From positions 6,014,001 through 6,078,000 of the forward strand of contig CAUWAG010000003.1 of assembly GCA_963556695.1 (NCBI GenBank): 64,000 nucleotides of DNA, in the 5' to 3' direction. The stretch comes from Anthostomella pinea (lineage: Eukaryota; Ascomycota; Sordariomycetes; Xylariales; Xylariaceae). Shown one piece after another: positions 32,150 to 44,263 of the stretch (its first letter is position 1; every line of letters begins with the position of its first letter). The notes under the pieces are model-generated. The model had not been told where the DNA came from, did not search any database, and saw nothing but the letters and a program-made list of their open reading frames with translations. The translations under genes and the position numbers were made by a program.

Positions 32150-34440
32150 CGGTCCAGCGAGGAGTGTGCCTGCTCATCGAAACGTTAGCATACATAGTCC
32201 GAATGTCATCACCGTTCTCGATAACCGAAAGCGCAAGAGGGAAGCCACGACGACTGTGGGTGATTGAGCACAGGTAGTGTTATGGTCACGAGTCGTGTCG
32301 TCCTTCAACAAAGTGCAGACTGTGGGGTCCTTTGCCACGAACAACTTATCAATATCAAACGCCAAACCCCCGCGATTATTTATGCTTCTTCAGGCCTCGT
32401 CTCTTCCTATCGTGCTGCCCCAGACCCTTTGCTGCCATACCTACGACGCCCGATAACATGGTGAACTCGTATCCTTGTCTAACGAGGCCTTGCAAGACCA
32501 TACTCCCGATGCTCTGCTGCCCGCTTCTGATGGAGTAGCTTCAGCAGCTCCCTGGCTTGTTTGGGGTGGGACGAGGCATGACCTAGACGTTTGCTGTGCC
32601 ATGGCACGTGTGTGTGCCCTTCCCCTGGGTTGGTTGATTGGGTGATTGGTTGCAGTCTTTAGCGTCTAGCGAGTGGCCACAGGGGCGATAGGATGTGGTT
32701 TCTGAAGCCAATTCATGCCTCCTTAATGTCAGGGCGTGCAATATCGTGACTACGCGTTCACTCCTTTCAGAACGTCGTGTCTGGTGTTCGGGCTCCGGAG
32801 AGCTGACACGAAGCTTTCAACCTCCCATCCGCGAATAGGTCATCGTCTCAACGCGTTCGACCGTATCACGAGCTCCTCCCACCGCCACGGCAGCACACCG
32901 CCGCGCCGACGGTTCACCGGCGATTTAAACGGTCGCGTGCGTATCGTCAGCCCCGTGTGTTCGGCGTCGGGACTCTCTCGTATCGTGGTTCGGGGCCGTC
33001 GACGTCGATTCGTCGCTAAAGAGCGACGCGCGTCGTGATCCTCGTCGTCAGGTCCTGCGGCGACGAGCGACGACGAGCGGCGACGAGCGGCGACGAGCGG
33101 CGACGAGCGGCGACGAGCGGCAACGACTCTCCCCCCTAAGGTCAAGAGCCGGCGCCGTCACTGAGCTGTTGTCGACTGTCCTCAAGCCGGATCTCCCGTG
33201 TTCTCCGTCTACAGCCAAAAACAGCTGCTGTTAGTGCACGAAAATTTCCACACACCCATTGGATGCGTTATTGTAAGGCACTGGAGGGGCTGTTTCCCGA
33301 GACTTGGGAGAATGAACTCGCACACCGGGGCCCTCAAACTTGGCGACTTCTCGCCTTGTATTTCCTTGCGAATAATGGCTCCACGGAAGTTGGTAGCGCG
33401 GCATAATTTGTCCAAGGATCTTACTCGTTCTTTGGTCGTGTTGTATTCAAGGGCGCTTCCTCGTCGTTTGGTCATGTTTCAATCTCCGTGCTCTGAAGAA
33501 GTTCATTGCCGTGTCTCTCGTTCCTTTTCATCGTCGATTTCGGAGATAGTAACGTCGTTGCGAAATGAGTCCCCTCTCTGGACGCAGGGTGATTCATCAC
33601 TGTCGGCGGTCGTGCCACTGTCGGGAACGCGTGATGACACAGGCGTCTCCCTCGGTCAGGGGCTTCGTGGTGGATTGGGGGCGGCCCGGACTGCGGTGTA
33701 CCTGTCGAAAGTATGAATGATTAGCTTATGGTTGCATGGTCATCGCCTTTCTGCTTTCCTTAACCACGTATAGAGTTTTGCGGCCCTTCGAGAGTACTTC
33801 GTCTCCATCGTCGTTGCCTCTGTCCTTGCCGAGAAGACGCCTGCCTCGACATCTGGCGCGACCCTCGCCCATCTCGTCCTCAACAATCTGGAATTTCCTA
33901 CTTTCGGCAAGCTTTGGAGGCTTTGTGGGTATCAGAAACTGAAAGGTGGGTTTCGATTATTCCGGCTGTCCAGATTAGAAAGAAACACATGTTCTGCGTA
34001 GGTAGGCAGTCAGTGGATTGGCAGCCAACAAACAGCAAGGGGGAACTTAAGCGAACCCAGGTGGTTCTGCCTCGTTCCCTGCCACCGTCTGCGGGTGCCT
34101 GGCAAGACGTGGAGTCTTCCATCAAAGTGTGGGAATACATGTCGACGAGTGACGGCAGCTGAAACAAGAGCAGTCTACGGATCAACGCCGAAAGGGCTTC
34201 TCGCCCTGACAACTCATCGCCGACTCACAAAACCAAAAATCTCTGTGAGTCTTACGTTCGACTCTGGCTGGTGCTCCATGGCAGGTGCAGATGGGAGGAG
34301 AAGCTTACACTGAAAGGGCAAGTAAAAATCAAAGACAAGGCTAGAGTATACGGAGAAACATTTTAATAGGAGTATACACCGATCTACAAGACGAACGACC
34401 AAGATGAAGCCAACCTATCTTTCCACCCATCTACACCAAA
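32150..34440. other. Long region without a confident gene
   Basis: It includes the minisatellite at 33061-33120. A frame of 113 codons from ATG 33375 to 33716 (MAPRKLVARHNLSKDL) is the only candidate but has no supporting features. Confidence 0.5.
33061..33120 (+). repeat. 10-bp minisatellite CGACGAGCGG, six copies
   Basis: Six head-to-tail units occur, the first with one mismatch. The flanks are also rich in CGACG and GTCGTCG words. Confidence 0.9.
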
Positions 34441-34450
34441 AGTCTATAGC

Positions 34451-34457
34451 AAAAAAA
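34451..34457 (-). terminator. Pol III oligo-T terminator of the tRNA-like gene
   Basis: There are seven Ts on the minus strand, 5 nt after the CCTCCA end. Confidence 0.5.
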
Positions 34458-34462
34458 TTGTT

Positions 34463-34526
34463 TGGAGGGGGAGGGATTCGAACCCACGCTTCCGACGGAT
34501 CTCCTATCATTAGCGAGTCACCCTCC
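34463..34526 (-). tRNA. tRNA-Ser-like gene, apparently lacking the D arm (probable tRNA pseudogene)
   Basis: Read on the minus strand, a B-box/T-arm (GCGTGGGTTCGAATCCC) is followed by CCCCCTCCA. It is preceded by a long variable-arm-like segment (GGAGATCCGTCGGAAGC) and GCTAATGATAGG, which recalls a serine GCT anticodon loop. A seven-T Pol III terminator follows at 34451-34457. GGAGGG at 34521-34526 could pair with the 3' acceptor strand, giving only 64 nt with no room for a D arm. An A box was not found in the right place. Either this is a deleted tRNA relic or the 5' half lies upstream behind an intron. Confidence 0.45.
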
Positions 34527-34527
34527 C

Positions 34528-36381
34528 CTAAAGGAGAATGGGTCGCCTCAAGGCTGCAGTCATCAGCCCAAACCAGTCCCAGACAGTCCCATAAGCATCC
34601 CCCCGGATAGGCCAAGCAGGCCGGGACTATGTGTCTGAGACTAGCTCGAACTTCTCACACTTCATCTAACGTCGGCGTGCACACCACTACACTACCCGTC
34701 CATGGGGAATTCTGTTTCTATTTGCATACTTATCATCTGGACCGGCTGGCGTTCGTTTCTGCGGCTCCTGTGCCCGGAGGGAGGCCGGTCCGTGGTGGAG
34801 CTTGTTTGGGGTACACGTGATCAAGAACAGAATACAATGGTTGCTTCTTTCTACATGGTACCTGTACCTGTGATATGTTGCAACGAGTTTCTCACCATAT
34901 GGTACCCATAATAAATGATTTCATCCTTTTCAAGAATCTTAAGATGCATTAGCATAAGCTTGAAGCCCGTCATTGCGAAAGGGAGTGTTGATTCTTTTGC
35001 AGCTCTCGAGTCTTGATTTTCGCACTGCCACAGACCCTGGCGATGATGTTATTATCGCGCAGAAGTACATCAATGGCGAAGCGATCTTTCCGCACGTGTC
35101 TGCCATATGGAAACTATATTCACGACGCGTGAAACGGAAATCCATATGCCGTATAAGTGCCGTGCTCACCAATAATGATGTTGACAAACTGTCTCAGGAC
35201 AAGAGTCGTTTCCTGCAGCTCATCGAATCCCCCATCCTGCGTGGCTGTAGTCCGTCCACCATAACTTAATATCTCGTTTGCATTCCTCTCATAGACCAGT
35301 ATGACGCCGTAACATCATTTTGAGCTGCATTTGTCGCAAACACGGTTTATCGATTCACTTACCACCACGCCCAACCCCGAAGATGCATGCGCCTCCTATA
35401 AAGCAGCTTAATAACTAGAGTGGTAGAGTCGATGTTGAGACTCCTCGCCATTCACCCAAATTGACTGCTGCAAAGAGAATGCGCCGACTGCCAGTCCAAT
35501 TATATCGACGACATATCATATCGACGACGATAATTTGCCGGCGCTTGTAGTTGTCTGGTGAGCGGGCAACTGACCAGACGGATAAGCGCCAGTGATGTTG
35601 AAATTCCCCCCCTTTCTTGAGTGACTGATACGTTTTCGATATGATATGTCGTCGGTATGATACGTCGTCGATATGATACAAGCTGTGATAAATGCATTTC
35701 CCAGTTGCTATCGTTTCGATGCTGCAGTTGGGTAGTACGTAATCAAGCCAACTTGCATTCAGCCCTGACCAGCACCGCTTGAGTAGAGTTGACCCCGACG
35801 ACAACTTGCTTCCACTATTCACCCACACCCGTGCCATCTCATCCCACGAATCTTGCACGTGAGCTCTATGCTTAGTAATGACGGCAAGACGTCGCAACCA
35901 CTGTGGAAACGCGCAAGTATTAACATCCCCCCAAGTGGGCCGGTTAAACGGTTCCAGGGCATTAGGCTACCGGCAACTACCCCGACCCCGGCCGGCCTCT
36001 TGCGGCAAGCGGAGCCGAATCTTGCGCAAACGTGCTCAACCCCGTCACCTCGAAACAAATTGCATGGACACCCTCGAATTCACTCTCTGCTGGTTTGAGG
36101 GGGTTTCGTAATCATGGAAGGGCCACCTGCATGTTTGGTTGATTGATTGGTGTGACCGGGCAATAAGGGCCCCCGGGGCATGGGTCCGATCCAGACAAAG
36201 TTCGAACGCAACGGGGAAGAGAAGAAACCCTAATACCGGTCGTACATAAGAGGCTCTCTGCAGCCCACGGTCTCGGGAAGAAGCGAAAAGCCTTGTTTGG
36301 TTTGGATCGCTGATGTGAAGACTTGAACCGTAACGCGCTGAGTTACTAGCAACCTGTCACCACTCAACGACCCCTTCCACG
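34528..36381. other. Region without a confident gene
   Basis: It contains the foldback repeat at 35502-35679. The right end is the promoter region of the ferric-reductase gene. Confidence 0.5.
35502..35679. repeat. Palindromic foldback sequence with nested inverted repeats
   Basis: The left arm ATATCGACGACATATCATA (35502-35520), continued by TCGACGACGAT, is mirrored in the right arm 35636-35679, where the TCGTCGATATGATA word recurs. An inner pair lies within: GGCGCTT (35540) with AAGCGCC (35584), and GTCTGGT (35553) with ACCAGAC (35573). A MITE-like or foldback origin is likely; no clear target duplication was found. Confidence 0.6.
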
Positions 36382-38582
36382 ATGGACATGACGGATATGC
36401 CCGCGGGCGGCGTCCCGTGGCTCGATCAGCCCGTGGAGATGCACTCGTCGCGGGAAACCACGTGCAGCATGACACCCGAGCAGTGTGCTTACAAGATGCG
36501 ACACTGGGTGTTCTGGTGAGTCCTTCTAATCCTTTCCACGGAAGAGCTGTCGCGGTGACAACGGAGACCAAACGGGAAAATGACTGAGACGTTTTGCCTA
36601 AAGGTACGAGGCAGACCACGTCTACGCGCTCGGAACCGTCTACTTCTTCATCGCCACGATCGCGCTGTATTTTATCAGCTTCTGGACCCTTCGACTCGCG
36701 CCCCGGTGGCTGCAGAAGAATGCTGTCTGGCAGAAGACCGTTGGGGCTGTTCGGTATATGGTATATCGCCATTACGAATCGAGGCTGTTACGGTGGTATA
36801 CGCCATCATTGGGGGTTATCGCTCTGATAGGGATTGGGGCGGTCTTCTTCCTTGGTGAGTGCCAATTCCGTCAACCTTGACATAGGAACGGTTGTTGCTG
36901 AAAAGGGGGCTTACTGTAAAAACAGCAATGACTCTTGGGCCGCAGCCGTACTACTGGCCCAACACCCCCGAGCTCAGCTACGGCAACTCGCCGCCTATCG
37001 CGACGAGGGCGGGCTGGATGGCGTTGGCTTGTCTGCCGTTCCTCATGTGAGTCTCCCGATATCCCACCGGCTGCCCGACAGCTTGACTTATCCAGTACGC
37101 AGCATCCTACCGACGAAAGCGAACATGATCGCGTTCCTGACTGGTGTCTCCCACGAACGGCTGATCATCTTCCACAACTGGGTTGGCTGGGCTATGTTCG
37201 CCCTGGCACTGGTCCACACATTCCCGTTCATCGTCTACCACGAGTGGAAAGGAGACATGGAGATGAGTTGGCGAACTGATGTCTACTATTGGACTGGTGT
37301 CATAGCCCTGGTCGCTCAGGCATACCTCCAGTTCATGTCCATTTCCTGGATCAGGTGAGTAGTGCCACGCCTTCGTAGGAGGGGATGAACGTGACTTACA
37401 AAGCCAACAGGAACCGGTTCTATGAGTTCTTCAAAGTCACCCACTACATTGCAGCTCTGGTGTTCGTGGTGTTCTTCTTCCTACACTGTGACTTCACACT
37501 GACCTCCTGGTTCGTCTACCATCCTTCCTAGCGCAGCGAGGACGAACAATGCTAATGAACCGTAGCGACTACTTCATTGCCGCTGGAGTCGTGTACGCCT
37601 TGCACTTCCTGTACCACCAGATTCGAACATACTTCGAGTATGGCATCAAGCATCGAGCCACTTTCAACATGGTGTCCGACCAGGCGTTGAAGATCACTAT
37701 ACTGACCAACGCGACGTGGTACCCAGGACAGCACGTCTTTCTGCGCTTCTTGACCTTGGGTGTCCATGCTTTCACCGCTCACCCCTTTACCATATGTAGC
37801 GTGCCGAGCCGAGACAGCGGGAAATCGAAGTTGGTCTGCTATGTCCAGCCGCGCGGCGGGACCACAGGCCGACTGGCATCAGCGGCTGCGAAGTGGCCAG
37901 GCCACAGCGTGCCGGTGCTTCTTGATGGACCTTATGGAGGTATCAGGGGACGGCCGCTTCACAGTTATGACCACACCGTCATCATCGCATGTGGTGCTGG
38001 GGCACCATTCGCACTCGGCCTGATCATGAATCGCCTTCTCGTTTTGGCCTATCAAGCGAGATCCTCGGCGGAGAAGCCGACAGCGAGGATGGAGGTGATC
38101 CTGTCGTCGCGAGATGCGCATATCGCCGAGTGGTACACAGATGCGTTGGCAGATTTCCTGCACGAGAACGACATGCCCGTGGGGCTTGATGGGCTTGACG
38201 GGGTCGAGATCATCCTGCATTACACTGGGCGCAGCGAGAAACAGCCCTCTGAGAAGGATTCCTCTGAGAAGGAGCCCTCTGAGAAGGTAGAGCAAGATCC
38301 GCACAACAGCATACCGATTCCCGTCGTATACAGCCGTTGCGTTATTCGAGATATCATTGAGAGGGCAACGAGTAAAAGCGGAAGTTCGGTCGCGATCGTG
38401 GCTTGCGGACCAGCTGCGGTGCTGAAAGACTCCAATGATGTTGCGGCGTTGGCACAGAAGCGGATACTCCAGTCAAGTTCCGGCGCTCGGGAGGTGTACT
38501 TACACACGGAGCTCTTCTCGTAAGTTGCCCCCTTGGTATGCAGAGAGACCGTCTTACTGATCTATGTGGACACAGGTGGTAA
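36382..38582 (+). CDS. Ferric reductase / NOX-type transmembrane flavocytochrome
   Basis: Seven exons are proposed: 36382-36515, 36604-36854, 36926-37046, 37103-37354, 37411-37509, 37566-38519 and 38576-38582. All junctions are GT-AG and in phase, giving 605 residues ending ELFSW, the usual FRE terminus. The membrane half has a ferric-reductase-like domain with paired haem-ligand histidines (IIFHNWVGW, LVHTFPF; VTHYIAALVF, FFLHCDF). The cytosolic half binds FAD (AHPFTICS) and NADPH (LDGPYGG; VACGPAAVL). Such enzymes reduce Fe3+ (or Cu2+) at the plasma membrane before uptake. The pyridine-nucleotide loop reads IACGAGAPFA where GGxGxT-like text is usual. A SEKQPSEKDSSEKEPSEK insert follows. The donor of intron 5 (GTTCGT) is weak. 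Confidence 0.88.
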
Positions 38583-39260
38583 AGCGTGCGTGGCCGCATC
38601 CGTGTTGCATTCTGGCCTTATAGGGCGGTCCTATGTGTACCTTGATGATATCCATGACCCCGATCATAGCTCAGGGTAGAGAACCCAGTCTCATTGCCTC
38701 TAATGCGATAGCTGTTGGGGAACGAATGACACGATTCATGAAACGTCAGCTTTTCAACCTCAGAGAAGCACGATACTCCGTCTGAACATGACAGTCACAA
38801 GTGATATCCATGCATACGTGTGCTCCGAAAGCTCGGAAAGAAAACACGCACGGCTTCCTGGTTCTTGAGGATCGAGCTTGTACTGCATATGACGGCGGCG
38901 GGCATGAGGTAATTTTAGCCGTTTGAGGGTGTCCGTAACCTTGCTGAAGAGGGCTTGATCGCGAACCCCGGGATACCGAGCCTAGTTATAGACCTAGAGG
39001 TCCAGCTAGATACGAGGCATTGTGATGCTGATGGATCTGCATGATCTTTGCGGAGATGAACGGTGTCAGTAGCGGATCTTCCTCTGCTCCGCCGATTTGG
39101 TGACACGAGGTGTCCCGGGCGAGTCTGGTTGATATAAAAATATCAGCTGACCGCCACATCTCATATGAGCCGCAAAGTTTCAAGGCGTTCGATGCCTAGG
39201 ACTCTCAAGATAAGAAGCTTTCGTCCATACTGCTAGTCATCACATCATAATACTTTGATA
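38583..39260. other. Intergenic region
   Basis: Nothing supportable is seen between the ferric reductase and the small secreted-protein remnant. Confidence 0.5.
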
Positions 39261-39526
39261 ATGAAGCTCTCACGCTCGCCATTATGGCTCCGGCCGCAGT
39301 AGTCGCAGCCACCAGCGAGAATATCACGATCTCGGACTTCGTGTACCACAAAAACAACGGCTTCCCACAAGTTGAATTCAATCTTTCAGTCAACGGGGTT
39401 AGCTGCTATGCTGAGAAGTACACTGTTCCCGGCGAGGGGTACGGCTGTAGCGTCCCCGAGTTCACGTTCGACATACTCGAAGAACAGGGCCCGGATCTGC
39501 GGTTGTATCATGAAGTCGACGGGTAG
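39261..39526 (+). pseudogene. Small secreted-protein gene, apparently broken
   Basis: ATG 39261 opens MKLSR and then needs a one-base shift to reach AIMAPAAVVAATSENITISD, which together make a good signal peptide and mature start. The mature frame runs through NGFPQVEFNLSVNGVSCYAE to LYHEVDG and stops at TAG 39526. In related fungal small secreted proteins the sequence continues into a second Cys-containing half. A hint of it (TGCCACGCTTGCGG at 39588) follows but with a stop. ATG 39284 could start an 80-residue leaderless form. This looks like a decayed effector-like or small secreted protein, by analogy only. Confidence 0.4.
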
Positions 39527-39599
39527 GCGATCACGCAGAATCAGTCGTAAGATCTCGAGAGACTGGTGATTAATGCTTCGCGATAGTGCCACGCTTGCG

Positions 39600-41224
39600 G
39601 GTGATTTCCACATCCTCATGAACGGACCGGTTCCGACGATCCTCGATCAAGTCGGTACTTCGTCCAGCGTACTGACGCCGGTCGGGGAGGGCCAGTAGGA
39701 CAGGGTGCGGAAAGGTAGGACGATTCGTCGGTGGAGCTGTATTGGCGGCGCCCGTTATGAGGTGATGGTGGGAAAGGGGCTCCCTGTTCCCAGGTGACAC
39801 GATATACTCGTTGTGAAGAGGCCATTTTCTTCGGTCATTGTCGCCTAGCAAGGCCTATGTGAGAGGGTGATGAACTTCATCTATCAGTGCCTAGTGGACG
39901 GGTTTGCCATCGTAATGGCGGTTTGAAGTTGTCCAGCATAGGTTCGGGGAATGATTGAAGTGATGCCAAACGAGGGTGCAAAGAAAACAGCAATTCCTCC
40001 TCAAACAAGATATCCCAGATGTACAAAACATGGGCTCAACTGGGAATTGCCATCTGACTTGCTTCCGAGGCTTTGGATTCAGAGGTTGTAGCAAGTCTAC
40101 TCTTCTTCGGGTTGTTGTTGTTGTTGTCAATGTTCGTGGCTGGAGAGGTTTGTGGCTGTCACAACATCTCATTGATTCATGTTTCATCAATCGCAACCAA
40201 TGACGCTGGCTTCCCCCCTATACCGTTGAAACATTAGCGTAACCTGCCTTGCACCGCTCTATTCCAGGGGAAGTTCGGTTCTAGCGCGGTTGGTGCTGCT
40301 ACCGGGTGCTACGTTACCTGGTACCTTAGCAAAGCTCAGACCACCGATCTCGGTAGCACTTCAGCCCACTGTAACATTGTTGCTGCGGTGTCTGGCACAG
40401 GGACAGCGGTTGCATCAAATATCTTGCAGTGCAATAAGCGCTTATGCCACCTGCAGCTGCTGCTTGTGCAATTTATTATCTCGACCGCTTTGCTAGCACT
40501 GGAGGTGGAGATTGATCATCTCACCGCATTCCCCCGACTGTGACTTCTGTCTGTCATTCCTTGGAACGACATGCAACCCCACGGTGCCATGGCGATGGGC
40601 TGAACATCGATGAATCCATCTTGGTCTCACATCACAACAAAACGTCCCTCTTGTCTGCTCTGACAGGCAGAAAGACCTGCATATCCCGCTGCTCACCTTT
40701 TCTTGTCTTCTTCTCCTGCCTTTCTAGACATGCATTGACCTTTCGCTGTCGTCTCTCGTCTCTTGTTTCTTGTTTCTTGTCGTATTGGTGCATTGACGCA
40801 AACTAGGTACACCGATGACAGAAAAGCGCACACCTAGCTTTGTCGCCTTTCGTTTCAACAAGGCCACATCCCAGTACATCAAGCCCCTCTACAGCGTTGA
40901 TGCCTGCTTGTTATGAAGGCATACACTCGCTTCTCCACGACTCCAATTCCTGTTCTCCACGACTCCTCCACTGGGGCCATTCTGCCGTCACCGCGCGTCT
41001 GTTTCGCGTCCTGATCTTTCGAAGGGCATCCCACAGTCGCTAGACAACTCGGGCACAACCGTTCCAGCGATTTGGAGCTTCTATCTATCCATTTCTTCCT
41101 CGGCCTTGTCCCACCGTGTCTGCAGATCACCCGACGACGAACCTGCTACCTAGACCATTGAACGCCGATACGATTACGATTGACGAACCGCCCATTACAG
41201 AAAACGAGCCAGGAGCCTGACGAG
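39600..41224. other. Intergenic region, probably including the 5' UTR of the kinase gene
   Basis: No supportable gene is present. The last 500 bp are pyrimidine-rich (TCTCGTCTCTTGTTTCTTG), typical of fungal promoters and 5' UTRs. Confidence 0.5.
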
Positions 41225-43386
41225 ATGGCGGAACGAGACTACGACGACAGCAACGAGGCTCTGGACCCGGAACTTCTGTATACCAAAGAATATTGCATTG
41301 GTGCGCTTCTCTGCCATATCTGGTTGGGAAAACTGCTAATTGCTTCCCTGCGCAGGTGGAGGCAGCTTTGGGAAGGTCTTCAAGGGGTTTGTGGTTTCCT
41401 CGAGGTGCCTGGGTACTTCTACCGACTAACGCACAACTAAAAAGTGTCGAGAAGCGAACCGGACAAGCCGTAGCAATCAAGGTTATCGATATCGAAAGCG
41501 CCGAAGACGAGGTCGAGGACATTATACAAGAGATAGCCATACTGTCCGAACTCCAGTCGCCCTATGTCACGAAATACTACGGCTCCTACGCCAAGGGCGC
41601 CGAACTATGGATTGTCATGGAGTTCTGCTCTGGTGGGAGCTGCGCTGATCTGATGAAGCCCGGGCAGATTGGGGAGGACTACATCGCCATTGTTGTCAGG
41701 GAGCTTCTTCTCGGTCTGGAATACTTGCATGCGGACAAGAAACTCCATCGAGATATCAAGGGTACAGAGCTACACCCGCATCCTGGATTTATTCTATCAA
41801 GTCACTGACCAGGCGTCCTTGCAGCTGCCAACATTCTGCTTGGCTCTAACGGCCAGGTCAAGTTGGCGGATTTCGGCGTCTCTGGGCAACTATCTGCAAC
41901 CATGACAAAGAAAAACACTTTTGTCGGTACCCCGTTCTGGATGGCCCCCGAGGTCATCAAGCAGTCTGGATACGATCATAAAGCGGACATTTGGTCGTTG
42001 GGGATTACCGCGCTAGAGCTTGCCAAAGGCGAGCCGCCCTACGCCGACATCCATCCGATGAAGGTATTATTCCTGATTCCGAAGAACCCTCCGCCCAGGT
42101 TGGACGGTAACTTCACCAAGGCGTTCAAGGATTTCATCGAGGCTTGTCTACAACGCGACCCGAAGGATCGCCCGTCCGCCAAGGATCTACTGAAGCATCC
42201 CTTCATCCGCAAGGCGAGGAAGACGACCTACCTGACCGAGTTGATCGAGCGTTTCACCCGCTGGAAAGCCACAAACAGATCGGATGATGACGATTCGTGG
42301 GATGGGGGAGACGAGCCAGTCGAGAGATCACCCGTGAACGAGGACATGTGGGACTTCGGTACCGTCAGAATGGTCGGTGATAGAGGAGCCCTTGTCAACA
42401 GACCAGGGTTGAACGCAATGGACGACTCCGCTAGGAACGCACGAGCATCGCGGCCTTTGGAAGCAGATTATGGGGAAATCTCGCGAGCAACATCTCCCAA
42501 CAAGGTCCAGGTGCAAGATTTCGTCGATGCTTCGGTCTCTAGCACTGTTAAGGCGAACAACGCCACAGCCTACGGAACCTCAAGACAGTCCTCACCCCAG
42601 CGCAAGCCGCTCCAAGGCGGCGTGCAATTATCCCCTTCGAAAGTCCCACTACCTCCCTCCCCACCAAAACATATGCAGGATCCGAACACACCGCGACCTG
42701 TCCCGAGACAGATGCCACCTGCGCCTACATTGATGTCTCCCGATTATGACCGTGCCTTGCAGGCGCAATTGCAGCATGACATGAGCTACCTACATATCGC
42801 TCCTCCTACCCAACCGGAGTTCGGAAGCCAGCAGCCGTCGTTGGCATCTAAGAACTCGCAATCACAGCTACAACAAGCAAGGGGGCCTACAAAGGCTGGG
42901 CCGTTGAGTTTGCCAGAGATTCCGCCATACCGTGGCATGAGCCCGCAACCGCCCATGCAAAGAATCACCAATCAACAGCCCATGCCCAACTCGCAAGCGT
43001 TTGCCTCCAAAGCACAACCCACGCAACTGCCGTCCGCGCCCGAGGCGTTTCCGTCACCAGCTCCCGCAAATCCCAACGGTGAGCTCGACGCGTTGAACGA
43101 CGTGATCTTTCCTGCCCTCGAAGAAGCCCTGAAGAGACGGCAGATCCGACTACAGCAAATATATCGCAATGAAAGGGTCATTACGCCCCAGAGACAGCGA
43201 GCGGAGGCTGCGCATGACAAGATTCGCAAGAATGTCTACAAGCTGGCCAACGTGTGCAAGGAGATTGACCGCCTGGACAAGAGCGAGCCGGTCGGAATGG
43301 GCAAGGACGTTGGTACGTTTCTTGAGGGCCTACTCGAGGAAATCCTCGTCAGGGTCGAGCCTTTGGATGAGGAGGAAGCTGTTTGA
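41225..43386 (+). CDS. Ste20/germinal-centre-kinase-type serine/threonine kinase
   Basis: Four exons (41225-41300, 41356-41386, 41445-41761, 41825-43386) join in phase through 55-63 bp introns to give 661 residues. The second exon is only 31 nt. The kinase domain begins at residue ~20: glycine loop GGGSFGKV (26-33), Lys48 in VAIK, HRDIK (137-141), DFG (157-159), and the activation segment to APE (182-184) with GTPFWMAPEVIKQSGYD, diagnostic of the GCK III/MST3 group. The long C-terminal part is Pro/Gln/Ser-rich (SQQPSLASK). It ends in a conserved helical segment (DVIFPALEEALKRRQIRLQ to EEILVRVEPLDEEEAV). Fungal members act in septation or polarity signalling (SIN/MOR-type cascades). Which named orthologue this is cannot be settled without a tree. 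Confidence 0.93.
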
Positions 43387-43566
43387 ATGATATCCTTTGA
43401 TTCGGCGTGCATGAATGTGGATTGTAGCGCTTGCTCGTGTAGCGATACGTGCGGTGTTCGGCCCACACATACTTTGTCAGTCCCCACAGATGTTCATAGG
43501 CACAGTTGCCTATGAAGATGCTTACACATCAACAAATTCCCCTGAGAGCATTGCAGGCCACGGTCC

Positions 43567-44263
43567 TTATTTTTCTAGGGCCAGAGCCGCAACAAACTGC
43601 TTTTGCTTTGATAGACTACCAGAAATGGTGATGATCTTTGAAATGGTCTTATCACCAATCGCGTTGTGATGGTTGGCTAGGGCGAGCAAGATGCCATTCA
43701 TGATGTCGCCGCCCAGAAAGCGCTCGAATCGTTTAAGTGAATCGCTGTCATCCCCTCGTTCCCAAACAGCTATCTCGTCTGTTGACTTCCCTACCTCCTC
43801 ATAGTTATGGGCAGTGATGCTCCAGAAACCCTTGTTATTAATGTCCATCAACAAGATCAGCTTGAGGTTCTTAGTGTTCTCCCCAGCCACCTTGGCGTAA
43901 CACTGCCAGCTGATCTCGTTGGCGGGCACGTATCTGCGGTCGTCTCTGGGCGTGGGGTTACGGGCTTTGTAGGCCTCGACCATAAAGAAGAGCTCGCCGT
44001 GGGGATCGTACGCGCCCTCGGTCTCCTCGCGGCGGGCGAGCCGATTCCATACGTCGAAGAAGTAGCGCGCGAACAGGTCCTCGCTCACGGGCGCGCCGGA
44101 ATTGATTCTTTTCTTGGACCAGCCCGCGTCGACTACGGCGATGCCCTGCAGGATCTCGATGTCGGTCAAAGGCAATGGGGGCTGTATGCTGCTGGTTGAC
44201 TGGATCTGCGGTTGAGAGTCCTCGTAAGCCCAGAGCTGCCAATAGCCAAGTATTGAACCTCAT
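43567..44263 (-). pseudogene. Putative secreted hypothetical protein with an apparent frameshift in the signal region
   Basis: On the minus strand ATG 44263 opens MRFNTWLLAALGL, a signal-peptide-like start. The long downstream frame (AYEDSQPQIQSTSS, then LTDIEILQGIAVVDAGWSKK to KQFVAALALEK, ending 43567) lies one frame over from that start, with no ATG of its own before the middle of the protein. A one-base change near 44225-44235 would join them. No splice pair between the two was found. The mature part (~200 residues) is acidic/aromatic and of unknown family. Either the gene is decayed, the assembly has an indel, or an upstream exon supplies the start. Confidence 0.5.

Noticed and set aside
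33061..33120. CRISPR-like array
   Set aside because: Units are contiguous 10-mers without spacers, in a fungal nuclear genome; it is a minisatellite.
33375..33716. 113-codon frame from ATG 33375
   Set aside because: No similarity, signal or splice context; lies in a repeat-rich, gene-poor tract.
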